Shown in pieces: positions 1 to 10,100 of a stretch of DNA of 48,997 nucleotides. Positions within the stretch are counted from its first letter, which is position 1. Each line of letters opens with the position of its first letter. Position numbers and translations under genes: made by a program. The notes beneath the pieces are model-generated. The model ran no database searches and had not been told where the DNA came from. It was given only the letters and a program-made list of their open reading frames with translations. Source of the DNA: an uncultured Pseudomonadota bacterium (GTDB lineage Bacteria > Pseudomonadota > Gammaproteobacteria > Enterobacterales > Succinivibrionaceae); NCBI GenBank assembly GCA_900317945.1, contig ONIT01000005.1, positions 1 through 48,997 on the forward strand. The letters are read 5' to 3'.

Positions 1-95
1 GGATTACTCCGACCACCTTGCGATTCGCTGACTCTTCCATCCAGCGGGCGAGTTCGGGACTTTCACCCTATAGACAGTGCCCATGCCGAGCACAC
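1..95 (-). mobile_element. Group IIC intron, 5' end (partial, runs off the window)
   Basis: Read on the minus strand from 95, the sequence opens with GTGTGCTCGGCATGGGC, then TCTATAGGGTGAAAGTCCCG and a later TCGCAAGG. I recognise this as the start of domain I of bacterial class C group II introns; it matches my recollection of the Oceanobacillus iheyensis intron, which also begins GTGTG and carries GTCTATAGGGTGAGAGTCCCG. Group IIC introns are retroelements that insert just after intrinsic terminator hairpins, and this one starts six bases after the rlmJ terminator stem. Only about 95 bases of the RNA are present; the rest of the ribozyme and any reverse transcriptase would lie beyond the window edge. 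Confidence 0.85.
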
Positions 96-137
96 TAAAT
101 AAGCCCCCGGTCTCCGGATTTCCGGAAGCCGGGGGCT
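96..137 (-). terminator. Intrinsic terminator of rlmJ, used as intron target
   Basis: The arms AGCCCCCGG (102-110) and CCGGGGGCT (129-137) form a strong stem, extended inside by CCGGA/TCCGG (114-118 with 121-125). On the minus strand the stem is followed by TATTTA and then the intron's GTGTG. The T-rich tract is therefore cut short by the intron boundary. Confidence 0.85.
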
Positions 138-155
138 CTTTTCATTATTGCTTTA

Positions 156-1010
156 TCAGCAGCCCTTTTCCGAGAGCCTGGTGAGAACGGATGAGTTTCT
201 TCCCATGCCGATGGATACCTCAAGGCAGCTCAGTATCTCTCCTATTTTCCGATCTACCGAGAACGGGCAGTTGAAGATGATCATCCCGGAGCCGCACATG
301 CCGAAGTCCTCCTCCTGCTCAGATGTACGGATTTCTGCGCGCCAAGTGTCAGGTATCGCCAGCCTTCTGGCCTCTGACAGTATCTTCTGGCTCCTGTCAC
401 GGCTCTTTGAGAGAACAGGGTACCAGAGCATCATCGTCATGGTGGGGCATTTTCTGAAAGCCTCTCCTATTGAGCTAACGCTCTTTGCGTAGTCAGTATC
501 AACCTCGTATGCAGGATCCATGAGAACTGCGCCGCGTCTGACAGGCGGAGGCACAATGGCGTCCAGTCCCTCAAAGCTGTCCCGCCTATGGAGGCTTATC
601 CTGCGGTCCCTGCCGAAATTGAGCCTCAGTGCGTCAAATTCGGTAGGGTGAAGCTCGATGAATATCCCTTTGTCGCTGTCCCTCAGGAGTTGCTGCTCAA
701 TATAGGGAGACCCTGGGTAGACCGCTATTTTTCCCTCAGGATTCAGATCCCTGATGATGCTGAAATATTCCGGAACGATTTCCGGAAGCTTCCCGGGATG
801 TTGCATCAGCTTAACAATGCCATCCTTCGCCTCACCGGTTTTCTCAGCCATGCCGTCATCCAGCCTGTAGATTCCGCCGCCGGCATGGGTATCGATAATG
901 GTGAAAGGCTTGTCCTTTTTCCTTATATAGGATATTACGGCGCACAGGATGAGATGTTTGAGGACATCGGCGCTGTTTCCGGCATGGAAGCCGTGTCTGT
1001 AGCTGAGCAT
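156..1010 (-). CDS. rlmJ: 23S rRNA (adenine(2030)-N6)-methyltransferase RlmJ
   Basis: This 284-residue protein matches RlmJ, which methylates N6 of A2030 in 23S rRNA using SAM. The family's opening MLSYRHGFHAGNSADVLKH is intact, and DTHAGGG near residue 40 is the SAM-binding motif. The catalytic motif IV, normally DPPY, reads DPAY here (in GAVLMDPAYEV). The ATG at 1010 is preceded by AGGT at a suitable spacing. It is followed by a terminator and the group IIC intron. Identity is firm; the effect of the Pro-to-Ala change is unknown. Confidence 0.93.
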   Translation of the reverse strand: MLSYRHGFHAGNSADVLKHLILCAVISYIRKKDKPFTIIDTHAGGGIYRLDDGMAEKTGEAKDGIVKLMQHPGKLPEIVPEYFSIIRDLNPEGKIAVYPGSPYIEQQLLRDSDKGIFIELHPTEFDALRLNFGRDRRISLHRRDSFEGLDAIVPPPVRRGAVLMDPAYEVDTDYAKSVSSIGEAFRKCPTMTMMLWYPVLSKSRDRSQKILSEARRLAIPDTWRAEIRTSEQEEDFGMCGSGMIIFNCPFSVDRKIGEILSCLEVSIGMGRNSSVLTRLSEKGC

Positions 1011-1031
1011 ATGGTTACCTGAGATAATCGA

Positions 1032-1069
1032 TGAAAAGAGCTGCTGCCGGATTTTCTGGCTGGCAGCAG
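1032..1069 (-). terminator. Hairpin downstream of yheS, possible terminator
   Basis: CTGCTGCC (1041-1048) pairs with GGCAGCAG (1062-1069). On the minus strand the stem is followed by CTCTTTTCATC, a weak T tract. A second hairpin, CTGTTGG/CCAACAG (1175-1192), begins just after the yheS stop codon but has no T tract. Either could end the yheS transcript before rlmJ. Confidence 0.4.
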
Positions 1070-1194
1070 AGTGAACTATACAGCATCCGGCGCTGCTGTG
1101 AGATCTCTTGCGAGCTCACTGCTTATAGAAACAAGGGCGGACGCGCCAGCCTCTCATGAAAAGAGATGTCGCTACTGTTGGAGCACCAACAGCG

Positions 1195-3162
1195 TCAGAA
1201 CGATGACGCGTTTTCCGCTTCCTTTATCCTGCTCTCCGCCTCCTCGAGCTTTTCCGAGGCCTCGAGCCATTCTGCCTCAACTTTCTCAGAGGCTTTGCTG
1301 AGCTCCCCCTGCTCGCGGAGCAGGGCAGAGAGCTCCTCCTTGCGCGATGCGTCATAGATTCCGCTGTCGCTGAGCGCTGTTTCAATCTCCTCAAGCCTTG
1401 CCGAGGCCGCGTTCATTCTTTTCTCGAGCTCCTCAGCGTTCTTCCGGAGAGGCCTTGCCTCGGCTCTGAGCCTCTGCAGCAGCTCCTTCTTCTCCTTCCA
1501 GGAAATCTGCGTGCTTCCCCCAGATGCGGCCTGCTTCTCCTGTATCCTCTGCTCCCTGCGCTCTGAGGCGGACTGCGAGAGCTCCTGCTTTCTCTGCTCG
1601 ATAAGATACTTATGGTAATCGTCAAGATCTCCGGAGAATTCGGAGACCATGCCCTTGTCCACCAAGTAGAAGTCATCGGCTGTGGTGCGGAGCAGGTGCC
1701 TGTCGTGAGAGACGATGATCATTGCTCCGGCAAAATCCTGCAGGGCGGCGGACAGGGCGTCGCGCATATTGAGGTCAAGGTGGTTGGTCGGCTCATCGAG
1801 AAGCAGCAGGTTGGGCTTCTGCCAGACGATTAGTGCAAGGGCGAGCCTTGCCTTCTCGCCTCCTGAGAGCGTACCGGCCTTTTCCAGGGCCTTGTCACCG
1901 GAGAAGGCAAAGCCTCCCAGGAAGTTCCTGAGATCCTGCTCCCTCATCTCCGGCGCAAGCCTCTGCATGTGCCAGAGCGCCGACTGGTCGGGATTGAGGT
2001 AATCGAGCTGGTGCTGCGCGAAGTAGCCGATTTTTATCCCTTTGGCAACGGAGAGCCTGCCGGTGAGCGGCTTCAGCATTCCGGCGAGGAACTTGATGAG
2101 CGTCGACTTTCCGGCGCCGTTGCGCCCCAGAAGTCCGATCCTCGCCCCTGGAGTCAGGTTGAGCTTCATCGATTTGATGACAGGCTTCCCGGCCTCATAG
2201 CCTATCGAGATGTCCTCCATGTTCATCAGGGGAACTGGAAGCTGTTCGGGAGCCCTGAAGCTGAAATGGAACGGGGAGTCAGGATGGGCGGCGGCGATGC
2301 GGTCCATTTTCTCGAGAGCCTTGAGCCTGCTTTGAGCCTGCCTGGCCTTGGTCGCCTTGTACCTGAAGCGGTCTATGAACGACTGAATTTTCGCGATGCT
2401 CTGCTGCTGCCTTTCGTAGAGGGCCTGGTTCTGGGCGAGACGCTCGGCGCGCATGCGCTCAAAGCCGCTGTAGTCTGCGGTGTACTCGTTGAGCTTCTTA
2501 TTCTCAATATGGATGATGTGATCCACAGTGTCATCCAGGAACTCGCGGTCATGCGAGATGATCATGAGCGTTCCGCGGTAGCCCTTGAGGTAGTCCGAGA
2601 GGAACATTACGGCATCGAGGTCAAGGTGGTTGGTCGGCTCATCGAGGAGCAGGAGGTCTGAGTGGCAGATCAGGGCCTGAGCGAGGTTGAGCCTCATTCG
2701 CCAGCCTCCCGAGAAGTCCTTTACCGGGAGCTTTATCTGCTCCTGGGAGAATCCCAGGCCTGAGAGGAGCGCCGCAGTTCTCGGACGGATGGTGTAGGCG
2801 CCTGAGATTTCAAGCTCTCCGCTTATTCTCGCAATCGCCATTCCGTCATTCCGCTCCTCCGCAGCCTTAAGCTCTCTCTCCAGCGACCGGTATCTTTTGT
2901 CTCCGTCTATGACGTACTCCTCCGCTGAGATGTCAAGCGACGGGGTTTCCTGCGCCACGGTTGCGATTGTCCAGCTTTCAGGAACTGTGATCCGGCCGCC
3001 ATCAGGGCTCAGATCGCCTGTGATGAGCTCAAAGAGGGTGGACTTGCCGCAGCCGTTCCGCCCGACGAGACCGGTCCTGGTACCGGGGGCTATATGAGCT
3101 GATGCCTCGTCGAAAATGACGTTGTTTTCCCTTGCGAATGAGAGTTTTTCTATGAGAATCAT
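1195..3162 (-). CDS. yheS: ABC-F family ribosome-associated ATPase YheS
   Basis: A 655-residue ABC-F protein with two ATPase domains in one chain and no membrane segments. The first Walker A is GRNGCGKST (residues 34-42), the first Walker B/signature block ends in LLLLDEPTNHLD, and the second domain has GRNGAGKST, LSGGEKARL and LLLLDEPTNHLD. The inter-domain linker and a charged, coiled-coil-like C-terminal extension (about residues 540-655) are present. The N-terminal segment (VGRNGCGKST, YVIDGDKRYR) resembles E. coli YheS more than Uup or EttA. ABC-F proteins act on ribosomes at the E site to relieve stalled translation. The ATG at 3162 follows GGAG. Confidence 0.9.
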   Translation of the reverse strand: MILIEKLSFARENNVIFDEASAHIAPGTRTGLVGRNGCGKSTLFELITGDLSPDGGRITVPESWTIATVAQETPSLDISAEEYVIDGDKRYRSLERELKAAEERNDGMAIARISGELEISGAYTIRPRTAALLSGLGFSQEQIKLPVKDFSGGWRMRLNLAQALICHSDLLLLDEPTNHLDLDAVMFLSDYLKGYRGTLMIISHDREFLDDTVDHIIHIENKKLNEYTADYSGFERMRAERLAQNQALYERQQQSIAKIQSFIDRFRYKATKARQAQSRLKALEKMDRIAAAHPDSPFHFSFRAPEQLPVPLMNMEDISIGYEAGKPVIKSMKLNLTPGARIGLLGRNGAGKSTLIKFLAGMLKPLTGRLSVAKGIKIGYFAQHQLDYLNPDQSALWHMQRLAPEMREQDLRNFLGGFAFSGDKALEKAGTLSGGEKARLALALIVWQKPNLLLLDEPTNHLDLNMRDALSAALQDFAGAMIIVSHDRHLLRTTADDFYLVDKGMVSEFSGDLDDYHKYLIEQRKQELSQSASERREQRIQEKQAASGGSTQISWKEKKELLQRLRAEARPLRKNAEELEKRMNAASARLEEIETALSDSGIYDASRKEELSALLREQGELSKASEKVEAEWLEASEKLEEAESRIKEAENASSF

Positions 3163-3367
3163 GACTGCTCCGTCCGGCGTGCTCTGTTCCGAAATGAATA
3201 AAGCATATTTTAACCTTTATTGTGAGCTCCGTCTCGCTCCTCTTAAGTTCTGAGGCGGAAGCGAATGACAGATGCAGAGGAAATTCCTCACTGTAAATAG
3301 CGTGAAAGGCGGCCGCAAAAAAATCACGATAAAACAATCTGACAGTCATTTTTTCTTGAAAATGTCG

Positions 3368-3433
3368 TATAATCGATGACAATAGACTCCGCCTGCCCTG
3401 TGCCGATGGCGTCAGGCTGCGGAAAATTATAAT
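3368..3433 (+). promoter_or_regulatory. Candidate hfq promoter region
   Basis: Two TATAAT -10-like hexamers lie upstream of hfq, at 3368-3373 and 3428-3433. Neither has a good TTGACA-like partner at 16-18 bases. Between them an imperfect stem (GCCTG with CAGGC) could fold in the 5' leader. The upstream one would give a leader long enough to hold it. Weak evidence. Confidence 0.3.
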
Positions 3434-3452
3434 AATAAGAATGAGGCTTTTT

Positions 3453-3746
3453 ATGAATAAAGGTCAGTTGCTTCAGGACCCGTTCTTAAACGCAATCAGG
3501 AAAGACAAGATCCCGGTATCGATCTTTCTGGTCAACGGAATAAAACTTCAGGGGCAGGTTGAGTCATTCGATCAGTTCGTTATTCTGCTGAGGAACAACA
3601 CCAGCCAGCAGATGGTCTACAAGCACGCCATCTCCTCCATAGTTCCCGCACGCCCTCTCCCGCAGCACCGCCAGGTACAGAAAACAGCCGCGGAAGACGG
3701 CAGCCAGGCCTCAGAGCAGGAAGAGGAAGTTTCATCAGAGTTCTGA
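3453..3746 (+). CDS. hfq: RNA chaperone Hfq
   Basis: Hfq is the hexameric Sm-like protein that binds small RNAs and mRNAs and promotes their pairing. The 97-residue product has the Sm1 region ([34 protein letters not shown]) and the Sm2 motif [10 protein letters not shown], followed by a short Glu/Ser/Gln-rich tail. I chose ATG 3453 ([11 protein letters not shown]) because it aligns with the family start and has GAGG seven bases upstream; an ATG at 3441 would add MRLF. The gene opens the classic hfq-hflX-hflK-hflC-purA order. Confidence 0.96.
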   Translation: MNKGQLLQDPFLNAIRKDKIPVSIFLVNGIKLQGQVESFDQFVILLRNNTSQQMVYKHAISSIVPARPLPQHRQVQKTAAEDGSQASEQEEEVSSEF

Positions 3747-3767
3747 CACTGCTCTGCATACCATAAG

Positions 3768-3803
3768 TACTCCGCCGGTACAGCCCCGGCGGAGTAAGTT
3801 TCT
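3768..3803 (+). terminator. Hairpin after hfq
   Basis: TACTCCGCCGG (3768-3778) pairs perfectly with CCGGCGGAGTA (3786-3796) around a seven-base loop, followed by AGTTTCT. The T tract is short, so this may attenuate transcription between hfq and hflX, or act as an mRNA 3'-end stabiliser, more than as a full terminator. Confidence 0.6.
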
Positions 3804-3914
3804 CCGTTCCGTTCATTCACGCAAAAAAATTCCTGTCTGCATTAAAATAAATTCCTGACTTTTCATTTGAAAGCTAGGGCGCAGTGCGCCCTGTGGCTTT
3901 GCGGAGATTTTCCT

Positions 3915-5303
3915 TTGACCGATCTTGTTCATGCTGATGAGTTTTCCTCTGACGATCTCCCGGGGAGGGCAGTCCTGGTCCAGACCGAGTTTGCCTCGAC
4001 TCCCGATGAGAACGAGGACCTCAATGAGCTCCGGGAGCTCACCGTATCGTGCGGCGTTGAGATTGCCGGCGTGCTTTTCGCGCGGAGCGGCACTCCGAAC
4101 GCCGGCACCTATATAGGCACCGGGAAGGCAGAGGAGCTCAGGGATCTGGTTCAGGAAAAGGAAGCGAACCTGGTCATTTTCAACCACAGGCTTACGCCTT
4201 CTCAGGAAAGAAGCCTCACGGAAATCGCAGGGTGCCGGGTAATTGACCGCGTTGAGCTGATCCTCAACATTTTCGCAAGGCGCGCCAGAACCTATGAGGG
4301 AAAGCTCCAGGTAGAGCTCGCACGGCTCACCCACCTATCGACCATGCTGGTGCGCGGCTGGACGCACCTTGAGAGGCAGAAGGGCGGATTCGGACTCCGC
4401 GGAGGACCGGGAGAGAAGCAGATTGAGCTCGACCGCCGCGAGATCCACGAGCAGATCGAGCGCATCGGCAGGGAGCTGGAGGACGTCAGGAGAACGAGGC
4501 GAGAGAGCCGCAAGACCAGGCAGAAGCGGAGCGTTCCGGTTGTCTCGCTTGTGGGCTACACCAATGCGGGGAAGTCCACGCTCTTCAATTTCCTTACAGG
4601 AGCCGGCGTCTACGCGGCCGATCAGCTCTTTGCAACGCTCGATACCACGCTCCGCATGATCCATCTCGACGTCGCAGGTAACGTGATGGTTTCAGACACC
4701 GTAGGTTTCATCAGGCACCTGCCGCACGATCTTATCGACGCCTTCAGGGCGACGCTGGAGGAGACCCGGGAGGCAACGCTCCTCCTGGAGGTAATCGACA
4801 GCCATGATGAGCGCCTTGAGAGCAATATACGGGAGGTGGAGAAGGTCCTCTCCGAGGTCGGCGCCGAGAATGTGCCGAGGATCAGGGTGTACAACAAGAT
4901 AGATCTGGCTGACGGCGTGAGCCCGCATATAGCGAGGAACGGCGAGGGGAAAATCGAGTCAGTGTGGCTCAGCGCCATGACCGGCGAGGGAACGGAGCTT
5001 CTCCGAAAGGCTGTTGCAGAATTTCTTGATCCTGTTATAGTAAAATTTACGTTGCGCATTCTGCCTGCGGCTGGAGGAGTCCTCTCCGAGCTCTACGGGC
5101 TCGGCGCCGTGCGCAGTGTCGCATGGCAGGACGACGGCTCTGCCGCAGTGGAAGGATGCCTCCCCGAGAAGGACTTCGCAAGGCTCGCGGCCCGTGACGG
5201 GTGCGAGATCACTGCCCACAGCAGATCAGATCATTCCGGGGAGCCGGAAGGCGCAGGCGGAGGATCTGCCCAATATGAAGGCAGTCCTGTCCTGGCGGGA
5301 TAA
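3915..5303 (+). CDS. hflX: Ribosome-splitting GTPase HflX
   Basis: HflX binds 50S and 70S ribosomes and splits stalled ribosomes in a nucleotide-dependent way. The protein carries the N-terminal HflX domain (GTGKAEEL; LARLTHLSTMLVRGWTHLERQ with GLRGGPGEKQIE) and the G domain: G1 GYTNAGKST, G3 DTVGF, G4 NKID. I prefer the TTG at 3915 (MTDLVHADEF, 462 residues), which has GGAGA about seven bases upstream; a TTG at 3867 would add 16 residues. The C-terminal tail beyond the family domain is Gly/Ser/Glu-rich. hflK starts 13 bases downstream. Confidence 0.93.
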   Translation: MTDLVHADEFSSDDLPGRAVLVQTEFASTPDENEDLNELRELTVSCGVEIAGVLFARSGTPNAGTYIGTGKAEELRDLVQEKEANLVIFNHRLTPSQERSLTEIAGCRVIDRVELILNIFARRARTYEGKLQVELARLTHLSTMLVRGWTHLERQKGGFGLRGGPGEKQIELDRREIHEQIERIGRELEDVRRTRRESRKTRQKRSVPVVSLVGYTNAGKSTLFNFLTGAGVYAADQLFATLDTTLRMIHLDVAGNVMVSDTVGFIRHLPHDLIDAFRATLEETREATLLLEVIDSHDERLESNIREVEKVLSEVGAENVPRIRVYNKIDLADGVSPHIARNGEGKIESVWLSAMTGEGTELLRKAVAEFLDPVIVKFTLRILPAAGGVLSELYGLGAVRSVAWQDDGSAAVEGCLPEKDFARLAARDGCEITAHSRSDHSGEPEGAGGGSAQYEGSPVLAG

Positions 5304-5316
5304 CTGGAGAGACAAG

Positions 5317-6594
5317 ATGACCTGGAACAGGCCCAAAGACGCTGATGATGACAGCAGGAACAATGCCGGCAGCGGCGAGGATCCGAAGAGAGGATCAGAG
5401 AAGCCCGATGGCGGCAGCGGCTGGGATGACGGCTCGTCCTCATTTGATTTCGGCGGACTCGGCAGCAAAATAGCCGATCTGTTCCGGGGCGGCAGCGGCG
5501 GCTCAGGTGGCGGAAGCTCAGGCGGCAGCCATATCCTCCTCATTGCCGGCATAGCGGCAGTCCTCATCATTGTCATCCTCTTCTCCGGCTTCTATACAGT
5601 CAAGGAAGCAGAGAGGGGTGTGCTCCTCCGCCTCGGCCGTTTCGACCGTCTGGTGCAGCCGGGACTCTCCTGGAAGATCCCTTTTGTCGACAATGTCATC
5701 CTTGTGGACGTCTCAACGGTCAAGTCGCTCAACTCAACCGGCCTCATGCTGACACAGGACGAGAACGTGGTCCGCGTTGAGATCAACGTTCAGTACCGGG
5801 TGTCTGACGCCTACAAGTACCTCTTCAGCACCACCAACGCCGACGAGTCAGTCGGGCAGGCAATCGACAGCGCCATGAGATACGTCGTCGGCCACAACAC
5901 CATGGACGATGTCCTGACAACCGGCCGAGAGAAGGTGCAGGATGACACCGCGCGCGTCCTCAATGAGATCATAAAGCCCTATGATATGGGAATCTCAGTT
6001 GTCGCTGTCAACTTCCTTCCTGCCCATGCGCCAGAGGAGGTAAAGGAGGCGTTTGATGACGCCATCTCCGCGCAGGAGGATGAGCAGAGGTTCATCCGCG
6101 AGGCCGAGGCCTACGAGCGCGAGATAATCCCCAAGGCCGAGGGACGCGTGCAGCGCATCAAGCAGGACGCCAACGCCTACAAGGACAAGGTTGTCCTCAA
6201 CGCAAAGGGTGACGTGGCAGGCTTTGAGCGCGTTCTGCCTGAGTACCTGAAGGCTCCCGAGATCACGAGAAAGCGTATTTACCTCGAGACCATGTCTGAT
6301 GTCCTGAGCCATACCGCAAATGTCTATGTGTCTCCCTCTGCGGAAGGCAGCATGCTCTACCTGCCGCTTGACGGCGTGTTCGGGAAGAAGGAGGGAGCCG
6401 ATCAGGGCAGCGCCTCAGGGCCCTCGCGCGAGGAGAAAGTGAGAAGCTCAGCCGCGGCCCTTTCCATGAACGGTCAGGGCGAGCCTGACTATGCTTCGGG
6501 AAGCTCTTCATCTGACGCATCATCTGACTCGTCATATTCCTCAGGCATCAGGAACGCAACCAGAAGCAGCGTCAGGGACGGGAGGAGAAACTGA
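5317..6594 (+). CDS. hflK: HflK subunit of the FtsH-modulating HflKC complex
   Basis: HflK and HflC form the large SPFH-domain cage that surrounds the membrane protease FtsH and moderates its activity. The 425-residue product starts MTWNRPKD, like E. coli MAWNQP. A Gly/Ser/Asp-rich cytoplasmic stretch (1-71) precedes one membrane helix (about 72-94), then the SPFH domain and the coiled-coil EAEAYEREIIPKAEGRVQRI. I chose ATG 5317 because GGAGA sits just upstream and the family start fits; longer reading in the same frame would overlap hflX. A Ser-rich C-terminal tail follows the conserved YLETMSDVL. Confidence 0.95.
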   Translation: MTWNRPKDADDDSRNNAGSGEDPKRGSEKPDGGSGWDDGSSSFDFGGLGSKIADLFRGGSGGSGGGSSGGSHILLIAGIAAVLIIVILFSGFYTVKEAERGVLLRLGRFDRLVQPGLSWKIPFVDNVILVDVSTVKSLNSTGLMLTQDENVVRVEINVQYRVSDAYKYLFSTTNADESVGQAIDSAMRYVVGHNTMDDVLTTGREKVQDDTARVLNEIIKPYDMGISVVAVNFLPAHAPEEVKEAFDDAISAQEDEQRFIREAEAYEREIIPKAEGRVQRIKQDANAYKDKVVLNAKGDVAGFERVLPEYLKAPEITRKRIYLETMSDVLSHTANVYVSPSAEGSMLYLPLDGVFGKKEGADQGSASGPSREEKVRSSAAALSMNGQGEPDYASGSSSSDASSDSSYSSGIRNATRSSVRDGRRN

Positions 6595-6596
6595 TT

Positions 6597-7490
6597 ATGG
6601 ACAGGAAGACAGCAATCATCATCGCTATCGCCGCAGTGCTTATCCTTGTGTTCAACTCCGTGTTCATCGTCCATGAGGGCGAGGTCGGCATCGTAACCGA
6701 GTTCAGCAAGGTCAAGCGTGTTACGGAGGGCGGCGATCCTGTGATCTACCGCCCGGGGTTCCACTTCAAGTTCCCGATCATAGATGACGTGCTCCTTCTC
6801 GATGTGCGCATCCAGACCATGGAGTCGTCGGCTGACCGTTATGTCACCAACGAGAAGAAGGACCTTATCATTGACTCCTATGTAAAGTGGAGAATCGAGG
6901 ATCCGGCCAAGTTCTACATTACGACTGACAGCGGCCGCTTCGAGCTGGCGCAGGACCGTCTGAAGAAGAAGATCAACGCGGTGCTCAGAAGCGAGATCGG
7001 CAGCCGCTCGATTGTCGACATGGTCTCCGGAGAGAGGGCTGAGGTCATGGAGAAGACGCTCCTCAGGAGCGCTTCCGCAACTGAGCTCGGCATTACCGTG
7101 GTAGATGTCAGGATCAAGCAGATCAACCTGCCGCCTGAGGTCTCCTCATCGATTTATGACCGCATGAGGGCTGAGCGCCAGATTGTGGCCCGCGAGCACC
7201 GCTCCAAGGGAAGGAAGCAGGCAGAGTTCATCAGGGCAGAGGCTGACCGCAAGGTAACTGTAATGGTTGCTGACGCCGAGAGGCAGTCAAATGAGCTCCG
7301 CGGACAGGGCGATGCCGAGGCGACTAGGATTTACGCGGAGGCGTATTCCAAGAGCCCTGAGCTGTATAATTTCCTGAAGAGCATGGAAGCTTACAGAAAG
7401 AGCTTCAGCAAGGACAGCGTAATGGTTGTCGGCTCTGACAGCGAGTTCTTTGATGAGTTCGGTGTCAGGAAGTCCGGAGCTGCCCGCTGA
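6597..7490 (+). CDS. hflC: HflC subunit of the HflKC complex
   Basis: Partner of HflK, 297 residues. One N-terminal membrane helix (about residues 5-24) is followed by VHEGEVGIV and the SPFH/band-7 domain, with the conserved DVRIKQINLP and the helical REHRSKGRKQAEFIRAEADRK. The gene starts two bases after the hflK stop, so the two subunits are probably co-translated. E. coli has the small gene yjeT between hflC and purA; here there is none. Confidence 0.95.
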   Translation: MDRKTAIIIAIAAVLILVFNSVFIVHEGEVGIVTEFSKVKRVTEGGDPVIYRPGFHFKFPIIDDVLLLDVRIQTMESSADRYVTNEKKDLIIDSYVKWRIEDPAKFYITTDSGRFELAQDRLKKKINAVLRSEIGSRSIVDMVSGERAEVMEKTLLRSASATELGITVVDVRIKQINLPPEVSSSIYDRMRAERQIVAREHRSKGRKQAEFIRAEADRKVTVMVADAERQSNELRGQGDAEATRIYAEAYSKSPELYNFLKSMEAYRKSFSKDSVMVVGSDSEFFDEFGVRKSGAAR

Positions 7491-7538
7491 GCAGTGTTTC
7501 AGATCATAAGTCTTATGGTTTTGTTGTTGAGTGAGTAA

Positions 7539-8837
<1,299 letters not shown>

Positions 8838-8841
8838 TGCC

Positions 8842-8857
8842 TAAGGCAGCTGCCTTA
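8842..8857. repeat. 16-bp perfect palindrome after purA
   Basis: TAAGGCAGCTGCCTTA is perfectly self-complementary and starts five bases after the purA stop. With no loop it makes a poor RNA hairpin and would suit a dimeric DNA-binding protein, but no protein is identified. Confidence 0.5.
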
Positions 8858-8864
8858 ATAAATG

Positions 8865-8900
8865 AAGGGCCGCGGTGATTCAATCACTGCGGCCCTTTCT
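8865..8900 (+). terminator. Terminator between purA and ispB
   Basis: AAGGGCCGCGGTGATT (8865-8880) pairs with AATCACTGCGGCCCTT (8882-8897), with one G-T pair, followed by TCTT. On the minus strand the stem is followed by CATTTATTAA, so it may also serve ispB, which ends at 8948. Confidence 0.8.
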
Positions 8901-8947
8901 TATGCCGGGTACGAAAAAGCTATAGAGCTCTTATATTCAAAGCCCTG

Positions 8948-9970
8948 TCAGCTGATCCTCTCGCAGACCATTGAGCAGAGAGATAGTAGGGCATTCTTTT
9001 CCGTAGCTGAAAGGCTGAGATCCCTGATAGAGCAGGCGGCGAGCTCCGCCTCCTTCATCGCGGCATCGGCGCTTTCCGCTATAGCGCTGTACTTCTTAAG
9101 AATGCTGAGCGCCTCCTCAAACATCCCTTCCCTGGATTCGGCATGGAACATGTCCCGGAGCCTCCCGGCATCCTTGCTGTCTGCCTTCCTGAGCGCCGCG
9201 ATTACAGGCAGGGTAATCTTCCCTTCCATGAAATCGTCGCCTGGATTCTTGCCCATGGCTGACTCAGTCGAGATGTAGTCGATCACGTCGTCGGTGATCT
9301 GAAAGGCGTTGCCGATATGGCGCCCGTACTCGCTGAACGCTCCTGCGGTCTTCTCATCATCGGTCGAAAGTGAGGCGGCGAGCCACGCGGAGGTCTCAAA
9401 AAGCCTTGCGGTCTTGGCGTAGATGATGCTGCGGTAGGTCTCTTCCTTTATTGCGGTATCGAAGCTCTGATCTAGCTGCTGGATCTCGCCCTCGGCCATG
9501 ACCGAGACGGTCTCAGCAAGCTTGATATAGAGGCCGCCGTTTCCAAGCCCGGAGATTGCGGCAACAGCCCTCGCAAGAAGGTAGTCTCCGATAAGCACGG
9601 TCGGCGCGATGCCGTAGGTGTAGTTGGCAGTGTGCCTGCCGCGCCTCATGCTGCTCCCGTCCACGACATCGTCGTGAATAAGCGTCGCAGTGTGGAGGCA
9701 CTCGACAGAGGCGGCCGCATCGATGATCTTTTCGGATGCCGGAGCGCCTGTAATTGCCCTTGCTGCCAGCAGCATGATGACCGGCCTGATCCGCTTCCCG
9801 CCGCTGCTTATTACATAGGAGCCAATGCCAGAGACTAGCTGCACCTCGGATGAGACGAGCGACTTAAGCCTGTCCTCGACCAGCGCGAGATCGCTGCTTA
9901 CAATATCAGATAGAGAATGATAATTCACGGCCGGCTCCATATTTGTATAACGCAATGATACACCAGTCAT
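8948..9970 (-). CDS. ispB: Octaprenyl-diphosphate synthase-type polyprenyl synthase IspB
   Basis: A trans-polyprenyl diphosphate synthase that elongates the side chain of respiratory quinones. It has SSGGKRIRP near the N-terminus, the first Asp-rich motif in HDDVVD followed by MRRG, and the second in TDDVIDY, with GKNPGDDFMEGK after it. I chose ATG 9970 (340 residues), which has a weak GAG upstream; ATG 9940 (MEPAVNYHS) is also possible. The divergent ispB / rplU-rpmA-obgE order is typical of gammaproteobacteria. Product chain length cannot be read from the sequence. Confidence 0.92.
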   Translation of the reverse strand: MTGVSLRYTNMEPAVNYHSLSDIVSSDLALVEDRLKSLVSSEVQLVSGIGSYVISSGGKRIRPVIMLLAARAITGAPASEKIIDAAASVECLHTATLIHDDVVDGSSMRRGRHTANYTYGIAPTVLIGDYLLARAVAAISGLGNGGLYIKLAETVSVMAEGEIQQLDQSFDTAIKEETYRSIIYAKTARLFETSAWLAASLSTDDEKTAGAFSEYGRHIGNAFQITDDVIDYISTESAMGKNPGDDFMEGKITLPVIAALRKADSKDAGRLRDMFHAESREGMFEEALSILKKYSAIAESADAAMKEAELAACSIRDLSLSATEKNALLSLCSMVCERIS

Positions 9971-10100
9971 GAACAAAACTCATTAGCAGTATATACTTAA
10001 GCCATGACGTGCTCAGCGCGGCCGGAACGCGCCAGGCGCTGGCTGCCAGACGAGGACTCCGGCACAGGCGGTATTTTTATCGTCTAATCGTCTTTAATGC

